In this document: one piece after another, positions 35,437 to 47,491 of the stretch
How the letters are laid out: each line of letters begins with the position of its first letter
Position numbering within the stretch: position 1 is the first letter of the stretch
Assembly (NCBI GenBank): GCA_013076295.1
Contig: RQOL01000139.1
Location: forward strand, 1,364,001 to 1,428,000
Direction: 5' to 3'
From: Sanderia malayensis
Taxonomy: Eukaryota > Cnidaria > Scyphozoa > Semaeostomeae > Pelagiidae
Length of the DNA stretch: 64,000 nt
Made by a program: the position numbers and the translations under genes
The notes under the pieces: generated by a model
What the model was told of the DNA's origin: nothing
Database searches by the model: none
Seen by the model: the letters and a program-made list of their open reading frames with translations, nothing else

Positions 35437-36530
35437 TTAGCAAACATTATGCTTATTTTTTATTATGCAAATTGTGTCTATATCGATGTACTGTATTGGA
35501 CAGCAAAACTGTCAGCAAAACCAAAGATAATGGAATAGAGACCGGATAGGAATCTCCGATGGAGAACAATAGAATATCGTGTCGGAAATATTCGACTTGT
35601 AGATGTATGCACCAAAGAATTGACTTGAGTAGGAGACTGTATAGTTGATTTCTGGATTCAACTTATCCTCGCTTACGTCACAGATTTAGTTGATTTACTT
35701 GCACTTGATGTGCAGGCCTACTCTTACAATGTTTTGACTGGCAACTTATACAAAATCGTGTTACATAATTAGAAGCATTGTTCCACTGTCGATAACCTCA
35801 TGTTCAAGCTGTTCTGTGACGCCCCCTGAACTATTTCTACTGTAACAACAAGCAAAATACGTAAGTAATACCATAGCAACAATTAAACAAACAGACAGAT
35901 TAAATTTAACGATGACAACATAACCAAAATGTAGCGATTACACAAAGTCTAATAATATCAATAAACAACTGTTTCTCATCTCCGTGATCCAATTTCTGAC
36001 ATATCGATCTGAACTTGGAAGGAGGGCAAATTTTCAGAAAGAAGTCCACGACAACTTCCAGTAGTGGGCAAACAGTTGTCTCGCAATGGCCGAAGCTGAG
36101 TATACCCAATTTATGGTGGATTTCGATGAGGAAACATTAAATGAATTAGCTGAGGTATGGAATTTCCTTTTCTGTTGAATCATTAATACTATCGCAAATA
36201 ATGTTGTCAATCTATCTCAACGAAGAGGACGGTCGTCTGTTTAGCAACTTTCACTTACTCAGGGCCTAAACTAAATCCTTTCAGAACTGCACACCAACTA
36301 TTGATCCTACTTTTTCATCCTTAATTCATTCTTTATTCTTTACTAAGACAGAGTTTCTTCATTTGCTTCAGGAAGTTACAATTATTTCTGTAACGAAATC
36401 AAATTGACTTGGAAATTGAGCCCGTTCCCGTTCCCAAAAAAAGCGAACAGTAGGCAAAAAAGCACAATAGGGAGGCAAGACAAAGTCAAGTTCAAACACA
36501 CAGCCTCATACCACCACTCTCTTCGACGAT
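35437..36530. other. Sparse region with one possible small first exon (36086-36154)
   Basis: ATG 36086 opens 23 codons (MAEAEYTQFMVDFDEETLN...) ending at a GTATGG donor-like site in phase 0. No following exon could be attached with confidence. The rest shows nothing recognisable. Confidence 0.25.
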
Positions 36531-37465
36531 ATGGAATCTCTTATTAAAGATACGCTGCAGCTTATGAACACAAATGAGATGGTGACAGTGACATATTCAA
36601 ATGAATTAGAGAGACTGGCTGCATTTGAGAACTTCCCATTGCTAGAGAAACTGAAGTCTACCTTTTGTAGAAAGTTACAAAGGAATACCAACAGCACCAA
36701 TTCCCTCTCCTCGAGCAAAGGAAACAATGTGGATGAATTTTAACAGGATCTGGACAGATAAAGCCATTACTGATGCTATAAGAGAAGCACTAGCTGTATC
36801 CAAAGATTTCTGCTCTTGGTTTCTTTTTTACTTCCAATAGGTTATCTCTAAAAGAGCTTTCCTGAAGCCAGACAAGTTGTGCCACAGAAGGTAACTGATG
36901 AGAAAAGGAGACAGTGACTTATATTTGTGGCAGCATCATAAGGAAGTTAATTTCAAAGTTTCATGTTTTAAAGCGCAAAACGAAATTGAAAATGTGCCCT
37001 TGATACAGAAGCATATGAATATAATTTCTGCTTGCAAAGATCAAGACTAACGCAATGCCCCCTTCCACTCGCAGAATAAATTGATTGACACCCTCAATAG
37101 AGGTGGACTAGTATACCCACAGCGTAAAATTTGTGAACTCTTTTTTAGAGGTTGAGAAGGTTTTTCGTGAGACTGTTGGAGAAAGTTCCACAAATATCGA
37201 AACTGGAAAGATCCAGTCTATTTGCCTTGATATGGCTACAGTTACTGATAATTTTTATCAATCAACTGGATCTGTGGAGGCAACTGATGGAGATAAAACA
37301 GACGTACTGAAATGCTGCATTGACTTATACCTTAAGATCAGATCTTTGACACATGCTAAGAATTCGATTGAGAAGTACTGTGCCAAAACACAGACTGGAC
37401 GGAAAGAAGAAAGCCCTCAGAAAGAACTTGAAAAGAAAGACAGAAGAAAAGAAAGTAAACTTTGA
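36531..37465 (+). pseudogene. C-terminal fragment of a transposase-like protein (P-like type)
   Basis: Plus-strand blocks WMNFNRIWTDKAITDAIRE (36731-36800), LIDTLNRGGLVYPQ (37080-37130) and ICELFLEVEKVFRE followed by KCCIDLYLKIR (37133-37350) follow the C-terminal pattern of P-like/THAP-linked transposases (a cysteine-poor INRGGL...P segment, then an E-rich helix, then DLYLRIR). Stops separate the blocks. It faces the P-like gene at 37591 tail to tail but is not part of it. Confidence 0.4.
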
Positions 37466-37590
37466 AGTTTACAAATTATGGACAAACTATCTACAGTATA
37501 TCCCCTGCCAGCTGTTTTTAGAATAAAGTCAATACACATACTGTATCAGTTTGATCAATACTTCCACTGAATGGCAATGTGATGTTGTGT

Positions 37591-39760
37591 TTAGTTTACA
37601 GTTTGAGATAAGTGACAAGGATGCTGGACAAACTTCATGTGTACAGTTTTTGTTGAAACCTTTTTCCTTTTCTTTAGTGGGCTATGAGATATAGTAATTT
37701 GTTCTGTAGGTCTCTTAGATCCTTTTGTATTACCTTTTGGCGTTATCGATGTAGCAATACGTCGTTGCAACCTCAATTTATTTTCTTGAAAGCCAAGAGC
37801 ACGAAGGGTTGGGTTGGTTGACCTCCTTGCAAGGCCTCTATGTCTGCCAAAGTGGTCCTCAACTGGGTCTTGGCTAATCTTATTTGTCAAAACATATTTA
37901 AAGCCATGGCGAAGCAAAAATTTCACACAATCTATCAGTGAAAGTACTGTTGTTTGGATGCCTTCAAAGGTTTGCGTGCTGAGAAACATCTTTGCCTTGT
38001 CCTCCTTTGAATAAACACCTGGCCTACGGTCTATGGCCTCTTTCCAATCACTGAGATTTTTCAAAAAGGAATCCTTTAGACAAAAAAATCTCTCATCATC
38101 TTCTGAAACATACGGAGCAAGATACGGCTTTCTTTTGTGTGCGCCCTCTTCTAATGACCTGGTATTGCAGCAGTCGAAAAACTTATCTATGATCAAAATG
38201 AATTTTGCTGTCTCAGATGAGGCTGGTGGTCCATATGAGGCCATAATCTTTCCAACACTTTCACTCATGACTTGAGCAGCCAAATTTACTGTCAGTTTGG
38301 AGTAGGGGTTCAAATGAATGTGCTCATTTTTCAACTTTGGCAACTTCCGGATAAGAGATGTCCTGTCACTCTCGTATAGGTCAACCAAATGCTTCCAGAT
38401 GATGTCTTTCTGATTCCACATTAGCCTACTGCTCTGAAAGCCTGATGCACCAAAGTTATTTCTTGTTGTCTTCAACAAATGTGGGGATCTGAGAAAAAGT
38501 AAAGATCACGGTCCTCATCTGTTGCAAAAACATTTGGTGTACTGTAAACAACACCATCTTTTAATCTGTGCATTCTGTACATCTTCTGATTGGGACTGGC
38601 CTTGTCTGAGACAACACACACAACTTTTAACCCTGCACATGTCTCACATAAACCAACTGCTTTCCACATCAAAGGAAACAGCATATATGAAGTTGCTGAC
38701 TGTGTACCAAAGTAACCCAAGCTGAATTTCAACCTTGATGAAAGCCCTCCCACCATAAAAACAAGAGCATGCGATGCAATAGCTGTTGTGACATCTCTGC
38801 TGTTTCCAGCATGAAACATATCATTCAAATCTTCCCCAATATCAATGAATCCAACAAGGTCTCCAGTGTGACTATCAAACATCAAGTCATCCTTGATGGA
38901 GACCTCATCAAACATTAAAACAACATACTTCCCCGTACCTTCTAGTTTTGATGCCTGATGTTTCAGGACATCAAAAGTTTCCTTGTTGAAACCAACTTTG
39001 GGATGTATTATGTTTGAGTAATCTCTCAATGTTCTTTCACAAGGTAATTTGATCACACCACTTTCCTTTAAAGCTCTATATGCAGATGGAGAACGTAAGT
39101 GAATGCGTAGAGCAAATCTGATCATCATAGGATGCCAATGCACGCCTTTTGCTTCACACTTGAATGCTTTTTGCTGTTGTTCCCAAAAGAGTCTTTCAAA
39201 GGACTCTTCTGGGAGTTTCGCTTGGGCACTGTTGATAAGATTTGTGAAATCATTATGCAAATTTTCATTGATTGCAATTCCATTTTGCTTGAGTGCAACG
39301 TTTAACTCCTTGATTGTATTTTCTAATTTTTTTTGTTTCAACCGAAGGATTTCAATGGCATGTGTAAGCTTCTCTTTGGAAACTTTTTTCAATGGTGCAT
39401 TTGGGGCAAGAGGCTTTTTACTTCCTTCATTTGCTGGCACAATTTTCCTTCTCAATTTTACTTTGATTTTAGTGCATTCTGTACAAGTATCTCCCTTTAA
39501 TATGAGGGCAGCACACGAGGATCCATGCACCCTCATCAAACTTTGGCCATCAGTATTTGTTACAATTATTTTGAAATCTGAAATAACTTTATCAGTTGTT
39601 TGGGAATGCAGTGCAAATCTCCTCGTTGTAGGGTCTGCAACTCCTTTGCAATTCTTTCATCACAGAGAGAAACTGGTCATCAACAGGGAAGTATGAAAGA
39701 ACTGCAGAGACTGAAGAAATGCATTTTAACAAGGTTAACAATGCTGGGGGAAAGTCCTCT
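37591..39760 (-). pseudogene. P-like transposase, 3' half of a split gene
   Basis: Read right to left. The 5' piece (39760-39540) starts VEDFPPALLTLLKC and, after a slip, gives the frame of MRVHGSSCAALILKGDTC. A coiled-coil-like region (LKQKKLENTIKELNVAL) follows, then the RNase H-type core: first Asp in VLMFDEVSIKDDL, second in VVSDKASPNQKM. A one-base loss in the CCCC run near 38490 (DPH versus the expected DPPHLLK) shifts the frame. The remainder ends with the P-family C-terminus QDPVEDHFGRHRGLARRS. It lacks its own start: the gene is cut by the pogo element at TA 39760-39761, and its 5' half lies at 47492-49025. A P-like enzyme would excise and insert DNA in the nucleus; this copy cannot. 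Confidence 0.78.
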
Positions 39761-39761
39761 A

Positions 39762-41994
39762 CAGTAAAACCCCGCAAACAAGAACATATTTTCTAAAAGA
39801 CAGACTGACCTAGGTTCTTATAAATGTGGTACTTATGATATTTTCAGGGTGCGGTTCTTATCACAAGGACCCTTACGACTATGATGAACGTAAAGCTTTC
39901 ACAGTATATTTAATAAACTTGGGAGTGGGATATTATTGCCTTCTTGGAAATTTTGGAGGACATGCTATTCTGCTGTTGACAAAAGCATTTATATCACACA
40001 ACTTGATGATGAAACAATTTGCTTGTTCCTGAAAATTGTTTGAGGTGTTCAGAGTTAAAAAGTTGGGACTTTTTTATATAAACTAATATGAAAAGATATT
40101 TTAAACATACTCAGCTTCCAGGTCCACAAGTTAGATATTTTCAGACAAAAATTTCAAGCAATTTCTTTGCTTTGTCATTCATTGATTATTTAAAAGCTTC
40201 ACATTAAATTATCTTTGATTGTCTAATGTCAATTATCAGTTTTCGTCTGTCTCTTTTGAAAATAAACCTGTAATCCATTGGGAGTTCAACCCCCTTTCCA
40301 GCACCCTTGTTTAATCTCCAGCCAATACATTCTGCCTCAATCTCACCATGATCTTCAAGAAATTTGTGAAAGAGAGATGAAAGTTCTTCTGGAGCATATC
40401 CTACAATTTCACCATCTTCAATCTTAATTGCAACTGCATCATCGTCATATTCATTTTCACTTCGATCACAAACAAAATTTCTCCAATGCTTACTTTTGCA
40501 TGATTCATATAAGCATGATAACCTCGCATTGTCGATTCACAAAAAACTCCATCTATTTTGCCATAATGGATGTTTTGGACTTTTGGTCTCTTTCCGGCTT
40601 TAGGTGGTTTAGGCCTAGACTTGTTACACAAGTCCTTGTTTCCCTGCGTTCTCTTGCTTCTACCATTTTAATCTCGTTTTCACAAAACAGCCTCAAAACG
40701 AACATGTTTTGGTGGGAAAGGGAAAATCACGAGGAAAACAATAATTAGGCGGTCGAGCAAGAAGGAATTTCTCAAATTTTGATGATGCAGGGGACACTGT
40801 TCAGATATGGCATCACAAAAAAGGTACATATTGCTTCTGGTGGCACATATGTTGTCACATCATCAATTCCAATGTCTGCAACAACGTCTTCAAATGTTGA
40901 AAAACTCCAGTGTTCGATAGGCAAAAGCAAATTCAGTTCCCAGCAATATCATGACATTCATATTCATTGGAAACATATGGAATCCATTCCTATACCTGAA
41001 GAATCTGTTAACAGACATGAACATGGTAGTTATGTGGATCCCAGAGATTTAAAAGGGACAGTCAGCTTTCTCAAGTAAGTCAAATTCAGATGCCAAAGCC
41101 AAAGGGAGCTAATCAGAAAGGCTCCCCAAAAAGGAAATCCTACACCCTTAAGTTCAAATGGAAAACTCTTATGCTTCTAGACCAAAAGACACATAAACAG
41201 GTGAAGAATAGATGGCAGAAAGTTGCAAACTCTATGAAAATTCCATATAAGTGCTTGCTTGTAAAATGGAACAAGGAGCGTTTGAAGATTAAGAATGAGA
41301 TGAAGACAAACAAGATCAAGAAAGGGAAGGGAAATACAGTAGCAGCAAGGCAAAGGAGGAAAAATAACATCAGGGAACATTGAAAAAAGAGAAAAATTTC
41401 CACTTGCAGCAAAGTTAGTTGTATCCGAGTTTAAGAGAAGAAGACAACAGGGTATTAAAGTTTCAAAATTATGGTTATGCAAGAAAATGAAGTGCAAGGT
41501 TAAGCAGCTATATGGTGCAGACAAAGCTTCTTCATTCAAAGCAAGCAGGAATTGGTTCCAAAAATTAAAAAAAGACAGCAAATTACCTTGCGTAACAGAA
41601 CCAAACAAGAAAAACATTTCATCAGAGGATTGTAGGGGAGCCATTCAGGGTGTTTCATAGAACTCTTCGGAGATCTCTAAAGACCAGCAGACAGCGCAAT
41701 ACAAATGCACAAGTTGATCCAAAATGGGGCCGGTGGCTACCTGAAAACAGGTATAATGTGGATCAAGTTCCACTCCCTTTTGTTGTAATCAAGGAAAGAC
41801 CTATGTGATAAAGGTTCCAAGCAAATATGGGTTAGTCAACCAACAAGTGGCCTAGACAAACGGTAAGCTACTTTGCAGTTGAGTATTAGAGCATCAGGCA
41901 AGCAGTCCAGTAAAACCAGCTATTGTGTTTAGAGGTAAAGGAAATGTAGCTCTGGATGAAAAATCACAATATGACAGCAGAATAGATATCTACT
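39762..41994 (+). mobile_element. pogo/Tigger-type transposon, 5' half
   Basis: Begins at TA|CAGTAAAACCCCGCAAAC (TA 39760-39761), a pogo-like terminus. The transposase N-terminus (41090-41994) has a CENP-B-like HTH region (KRKSYTLKFKWKTL) and a second DNA-binding region (GIKVSKLWLCKKMK). The first catalytic Asp region follows (DQVPLPF, after a frame slip), then SQPTSGLDKR and FRGKGNVALDEKSQYDSRIDIY. The frame is broken in several places, including 41380 and 41640-41800. The half ends abruptly at GATATCTACT, where the 2.1 kb repeat begins. The missing C-terminus is at 49027-49669 on the other strand. Confidence 0.85.
40236..40670 (-). pseudogene. HIRAN-like small protein, frame-slipped
   Basis: The minus strand reads MRGYHAYMNHAKVSIGEILF and, after a one-base slip near 40465, DDDAVAIKIEDGEIVGYAP, FHKFLEDHGEIEAECIGWRL and LPMDYRFIF. 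The spacing (GYHxY...GEIL...D...AVAI...GYAPEELS) resembles HIRAN domains, which bind DNA ends. It lies inside the pogo element, between its terminus and its transposase, on the opposite strand. It could be cargo or an older insertion. Family assignment is by pattern memory only. Confidence 0.45.
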
Positions 41995-44128
41995 AGGGGT
42001 CATCACTTGGTTCGCTCATTCACCCCAGCCCCGTCAAGTAAAAAAGCTTAATCTGATTGACGCACTTTGTGCACTGCATTCGCTTCGCTCATGCCTCTTT
42101 CAACCCCACGTACAATGGGTTAGCTCGCTGCGCTCCCCTGTTTATCTATTATCAAGAAACATTGACTGATAGGGCGCACTTCGTGGGCTGCATTCGCTTC
42201 GCTCATGCCTCTGCCTACTCTCTCGCAACAGTTTGGCTCGCTTCGCTTTAAATTAGGCTAAGCGAATAGTGACAATTTGCCGACAAAATTCTAAACCAAG
42301 AAACCGAAAGTTAGAGCTCTGGTTGGGGTCAAGGGACAAAGCCCCTATCAAGGTTTTGGGGCTTTGCTACTTTTTTATCTCTCGAGATTCTTAAAATGTG
42401 AACAATTTAGAAGATAAATTCGAGAAAGAGTTCAGTTACAAGTACAAGATCTTTGAACTTTGTGCCTTTCGTTTGGAAGAAAACGTCACACTTGAAGGCC
42501 TTTTCTCGCTCTTCGGCTTGCAAAATCATATTCTGTTCCCGACTTTTCTGTGATTTCTTTCGCTTGAACAATAAACTCATCAAACTTAAGATCATTTCTT
42601 AATGCTTGGAATTTCCTTAATGCATGTGTTGATAAAGAAAAGCTTCGGCCAAGTCAATCTCACTGCCTTGTAGTATTTGCTCAGGATGTTTGTCGGTTGC
42701 ATTATTTGATCAAGTATGACCACCATGAGCGTAAATTCGAACTTTGTAATACAAATAACTTGAAAAGCATTTCCGTACCCCAAAGTAACATTTGAACAGC
42801 CTCAACATTTTGAAAACTTTGATTTGATACCTAATGTTATGGCAAAATCATTAATAGCGGAAATTCTCAATAGCTATTATTCTAAAATTATTCATGCCAT
42901 ATCAAAAGAAAGTACAATTGCAACAATTGCAAATGGCTTTACTCCTATTTTGAAAATATAATGCTGTGAGAAAACTGTGAGTCCCAAGAGGTTCAAATCA
43001 AAATTGGATATCAAAAGTAGAAACCATAAAAGGATCCAAGAGATATTCTATATGTTTGTGCTACATGTGCTTCAACAACAAGTAAATTTCATTACATCAA
43101 TTTTATTGTTGAAGTCATATAAGGAATCCGCACTGTAAATTAAAACTAGCCGGGGGCGCTCGCATACGCTCGCTTCCCGGAGGGGGGCAAGTGAAGAAAA
43201 CTTAATGTGGTTGGCACACTTCGTGCGCTGCATTCGCTAATGCTCATGCCCATTTCAACCCCACCTACAATGGGTTAGCTCTCTGCGCTTGCTGAGGTTG
43301 GCGCACTTCGTGCGCTGCATCGCCTAGGCTCATGCCTCTGACCACTCCTCTTGCAACAGTTTGGCTCGGTTCGCTTGCCTGATAACCCCTTATCATAAAT
43401 TGTTTATTAAAACTTTGGGCTTGTTTACATTAGGCCTAAGCGTCGCAAGCATGCCGAAGCAACAATGGCGGTCGCCTACTACCTAAACTACAACTAAAAG
43501 CTATCACCTGTGTTCGCAATTGTCTCCTGTAATTTTCCAGAGGTCTCTCAAACAATTAGCAAGTCTTTACAAAGATAATTCAGGTCGTAAAACACTTTGA
43601 AAGGCGCCGAGCTATCCTTTGTTTACAAAACAAAAACATGTGCCTTCTCCAAAAGTACCTGCTGTTCAACCCGAGGCAAATTTGCATGATAACAAAATAC
43701 ACGTGACTCTTCAATTGAAGTCGCGAAAGAGCCAATTAAATTACAGCAAAAGGCGAAACGGGTCGCATGAACACAGAATACTCTGTTCGAAAATGGAGTT
43801 GGGGACGCAAATTTGGAAGTTTCGCCAGCGTAAACCGTAGTTTTTTCGTGATAGCACAATTAGCAGAATAATTAGTGGAATAATTCAAAATTTCAGGGAG
43901 AAAATCCGAAAAAACAAAATCCCTTACCCTGGTTAAATTAATAAAATAAACATTCAGTGTGAACTTCATTGCCATATATCCACATACAAAAAAGTTTGTC
44001 TGATTACATGGTTCGCCGTTTCGGGCGATTGTTTTTGGGCGTTTGACCCATTGTTTCGGTTCAAATCTATTGTTTTGGCAAGGAAAATGCGTCATCATGT
44101 GACATCGCAGAATAGTAATATTAGATGA
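41995..44128 (+). mobile_element. Dispersed copy of the ~2.1 kb array monomer (copy 1)
   Basis: Starts AGGGGTCATCACTTGG like monomer B and ends ...GCAGAATAGTAATATTAG like the ends of array monomers. The left flank is ACT (41992-41994). 41995-42350 matches the monomer head. 42360-43140 is unlike the array. At 43143 a second, A-type head (AGCCGGGGGCGCTCGC) follows another ACT and leads into the 180-907 part of the unit. Total 2134 bp, within the range of array monomers (1.97-2.27 kb). No coding potential seen. The present right flank is ATG, not ACT; the matching ACT is at 49670-49672. Confidence 0.8.
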
Positions 44129-44389
44129 ATATAATAATAGAATAGACAATTCCAATATCACTAACAACATTTCATAAAAATTTCTGTTATAGAACTTAAT
44201 CAATATTACAATAATTGCCCAAAAATAATGTTAACAACAAAAAATCGTTGTGAAATAATTTGGCTCTCAATGTCATTGGGCTTCAATTTTTCTGCATAAT
44301 CTTCAACAATTCCTTAACCCTCTCATGCCCTGCATCCCAGTAGGTCCCAGTAGAAGCAAAAATCATAAAAAAATCAATTTGATTAAAAC

Positions 44390-44790
44390 TGGGTGACACT
44401 TGGTGCGAAGTACGATATTGGGGCACTGAATTCTAATATTTGGACTTAGTTTTTGAAATTTTGATGTTTTAGGGGCATAAAATGGGGGTAAAGGTGGCAA
44501 TAATCAATTTTTAAAACCCGCCCAATTTGCATCAAATTGGTGGGAAGTACAATTTTTGGGCGCTGACTTCGAAAATTGAAAAATTTTTGAAATCTTGATG
44601 TTTTGGGGGTATAAGATGAGGCAAAAGGGGGCAATTGGCAAATCTTGAAACTTGTCCAATTTGAAACAAATTTGGTGGGAAGTTACAACTTTGGGCCGTT
44701 GAATTCGAATATTTGAGTTTATTTTGTGAAATGTTTATGTTTTGGGGGCATAACATGGAGTTTTATGCCCCCAAAACATAAACAACACGA
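44390..44790. repeat. Degenerate ~135 bp tandem repeat, about three copies
   Basis: Recurring TTGATGTTTTRGGGGYATAA at about 44461, 44595 and 44732, and GGTGGGAAGT before each. The series ends in a perfect hairpin. Confidence 0.75.
44732..44784. other. Perfect 22 bp inverted repeat, 9-base loop
   Basis: 44732-44753 is the exact reverse complement of 44763-44784 (core TTTTGGGGGCATAA / TTATGCCCCCAAAA). The loop is CATGGAGTT. The third tandem copy thus folds onto a 22-base inverted piece of itself. Confidence 0.9.
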
Positions 44791-45239
44791 CTCCATTAAA
44801 ATTAGAAGTCTGGGGATTAGCTTTATTTTGCTATAGTTTTGGCACAAAATTCAAAATACTGATTAGGATAATGAGAAACTAAACTGTTCAGGCCGACCTT
44901 AGATTACAAAATCTAAAGTATGTTATCGTGAAGTTCTGATTCGTTTATTTGAAATATAATTATTTTCCAAGCCAAGAGTGATTGTTCTGAGAGCGAAATC
45001 ATAGGTGATATTTCTTCATTATCCAAGTTGTCAGCTGAAGAACATGACGAGTTCATGGCCTAAGGTGAGAGCTAAGTTTATGACCCTCGTGCTATTGAAA
45101 GTGATGATGATCAACCTGGTTTACCGTTCTATTGTTCCGTCAGAAAGAATACCTGAGTATGAGAGACCTGCAATTATATTTGATGCTGGCACATGAAATA
45201 GTTTAAGGTATAATGGACGATGAATCTATCATGGCATAT

Positions 45240-46150
45240 ATTGCAATTACAAATGAACATTGTGCTGAACATCTATCATTCGTTGAGAAAATTTGGGAGA
45301 TTTCAAGAGATGAGGCAGGAATACGTTTTGTAAGAGGCTTCTTCGCAATCAAATGACATCTTCGTCTTCTTGGATATCGGCAATATAGATGGGCTTGGAG
45401 TGAGGACCCCTTGCAGTAAGAGCCAGAAATAATGAAAACAATGAGCTGTGAAGTCTTTCGTCTTATGCTAAAACACTTTCGAGATGTCAAAGCTTCATCC
45501 TTGTCAGATCATTTCAGACTACCATCTATGGCAGAATAGATATCTGGAGTTGAATATCTCAGACAGAAATCTTTATCAAAGTGGACAGTTGGCTGGAAAA
45601 TGTGCATTGATGAAAGAAGAGTGAGTAGCAAAAGCAAAAGGAACCCTTATGAAATAAGAAATCCAGACAAGCCAATAATAATGGATGGACAATTTGCAAA
45701 GTCTCTGATAAGGGAGGAAATGGTGGAAATTATGTTGCTAACCATGTGGCGAAAGTGGGGAAGAAAAGGTACAAAACATATGGCAATGGTAAAAACTATG
45801 ATATTGTTGAGCAACTCATATCTGAATTTAAAGACAGTGAATGCTTGGATTTTATGGACAGTGGCCTTCCCACAATAATTAATGGAAGATGCAAAGAGCA
45901 AATGGCATACTGGATTAATTGCTATGCAAAGGGGCAACGCTGCTCATTTCCCATGCAGCCATAAGGAAAGTTTGCGTTCAGCAAGACAATTTGTTTGTGG
46001 GTTTTCTAAATCCCTTCACAAAGATTTTCTAAACATTACATATTGGAATGACAACAATGTGGTAGTCTTCTTGGATAATGGCATGAGGTCTGGCCAACAA
46101 TACTGGAAACCTGTTGCCAGGTCTAATTTAGTGTGGTTTCTCCCACATTT
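45240..46150 (+). pseudogene. piggyBac-like transposase remnant
   Basis: Plus-strand frames give WSEDPLAVRARNN, EIMKTMSCEVFRLMLKHFRD, then LSKWTVGWKMCIDERRVSSK (the MSIDE...K step of piggyBac-type DDD proteins), GKKRYKTYGNGKNYDIVEQL, ECLDFMDSGLPT and finally ITYWNDNNVVVFLDNG. Order and spacing follow piggyBac. At least five frame changes and stops leave it inactive. No TTAA-flanked ends were located. Confidence 0.6.
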
Positions 46151-46529
46151 TGTTGTCTTGGAAATCCAAATTGTGGTCTTGGAAGTTAATGTTTTGCATG
46201 GGGTTTTGGGGGTTCACAAGGATAGTGGCAGCAATGCCACTTTCCACAGACGTTGAACGCTTGATCAGTGCTTGCAACAAGTTTTTATCTAATACCATTC
46301 CCATGACTCTTTTATATTACTGTGCAGATAGATAATTTTCAGAATCCTAAGCCATTTTATGACCTTAGAAATAGCAAAATCTCATGAGCTGCCGGGGGCT
46401 CCGCTCCCTGGAGCCTTGTCAGGGCAAAATTATTGTGTTTTTTTATTTATTATATTTAGCATATTACACAACACGTGTTTTGGAGTCCTTAACCTTGCTT
46501 ACATGCCCGACCATCGAAAATGTGTTGGC

Positions 46530-47030
46530 CTTCTGTATTATCTCGATTCTGTGTTAGTGTTGACTTTGTTCGCTTCAATCTCAGTGTAAAAGATATTGGA
46601 TATAGATTTGGTGTTTCAGTTCCAATAGTATCCAAAATCGTTCACAAGTGGATTGATGTTTTGTTTAATCAATCAAGAAAAGTAGTCGGGTGGTCGAGCT
46701 GCCAGGCGGGAACAAATATTGGAAACAACACAACTTTCATTCAGGAACTATTTTGGTACAAAGGTGGCACTTGTTATAGATTGTTTTGAAGTATTCATCA
46801 ATTTTCCAAACAATTTATAGGCTAGAGCACAGATATGCTCTGATTAGTATATGCCCACAGGGAGTAATTTCATTTCTCTCAAAAGCATGGGGAGGTCGTG
46901 CAAGTGACAAACACATCACAGAAAACAGTGGACTGCTGTCAATTATTACCTGGCGACTGTAATCTTGAGGGGTTTTGATATTAGAGGCTCTGTAGGTTTC
47001 TATTGTGCTGAGGTTTAACGTTTTGATTCT
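46530..47030 (+). pseudogene. DDE_4-type (Harbinger-related) transposase remnant
   Basis: LSVKDIGYRFGVSVPIVSKI followed by HKWIDVLFNQSRKVVGW is the HTH that precedes DDE_4 (PF13359-type) catalytic domains. Further on TCYRLF (for the usual V-IDCFEVF), [17 protein letters not shown] and RGFDI-like codons follow in shifted frames. Homology fades after ~47030. A fragment of the A-type repeat head (GCCGGGGGCTCCGCTCC) lies just upstream at 46391-46407. Confidence 0.65.
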
Positions 47031-47491
47031 TATTTTTTAGAATGTTTCATGACAAGCGTAATTTCACAACATCTATCCTAATATTGTAATCTCTATTATA
47101 GATAGTGACTCAGAGACATAGTTCTAGTATTTGGATAGCGATGTTGCTGAATGCCCTCGAGAACTTGAAAAAATAGTATGGCCTAGATTTTCACTATTTG
47201 TGTGAAAATGGTGGTGCTGCCCAGACAGAGCTATACTTAATTATTATTTTTATATCCAGGTTACACAGGACATGAAAGATGTTTATTTGTTTCAAATAAT
47301 GCAAGCAAAGGCTTTTTTCACAATAAATATTAAATTTACCTTATTTCTAATCCAAGATTTCAATCTGGAACAGACAGAGCTGAAGGTAAATATATGCAAT
47401 TTCAATGTTTATATCTTTTTACATGTATTCTCTTGTGAGAAGTTTATATGATACTATTTCTAATGTTTTGCTTATTAAATGTGTTTTTTAG

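Noticed and set aside
36086..36154. Definite first exon of a host gene
   Set aside because: The start and donor-like site are plausible, but no downstream exon could be matched, so it is mentioned only as a possibility.
39103..39696. 197-codon plus-strand ORF
   Set aside because: Antisense shadow of the P-like transposase, whose catalytic motifs are on the minus strand.
41177..41644. 155-codon minus-strand ORF, Phe/Leu rich
   Set aside because: Antisense of the pogo transposase N-terminus; the hydrophobic look comes from the A-rich sense strand.
42001..42250. GC-rich phrases (TTCGCTTCGCTC, GCGCACTTCGTGCGC) as an RNA gene
   Set aside because: They are part of the dispersed monomer head and recur in every array unit; short palindromes are present but no tRNA or other known RNA fold is apparent.
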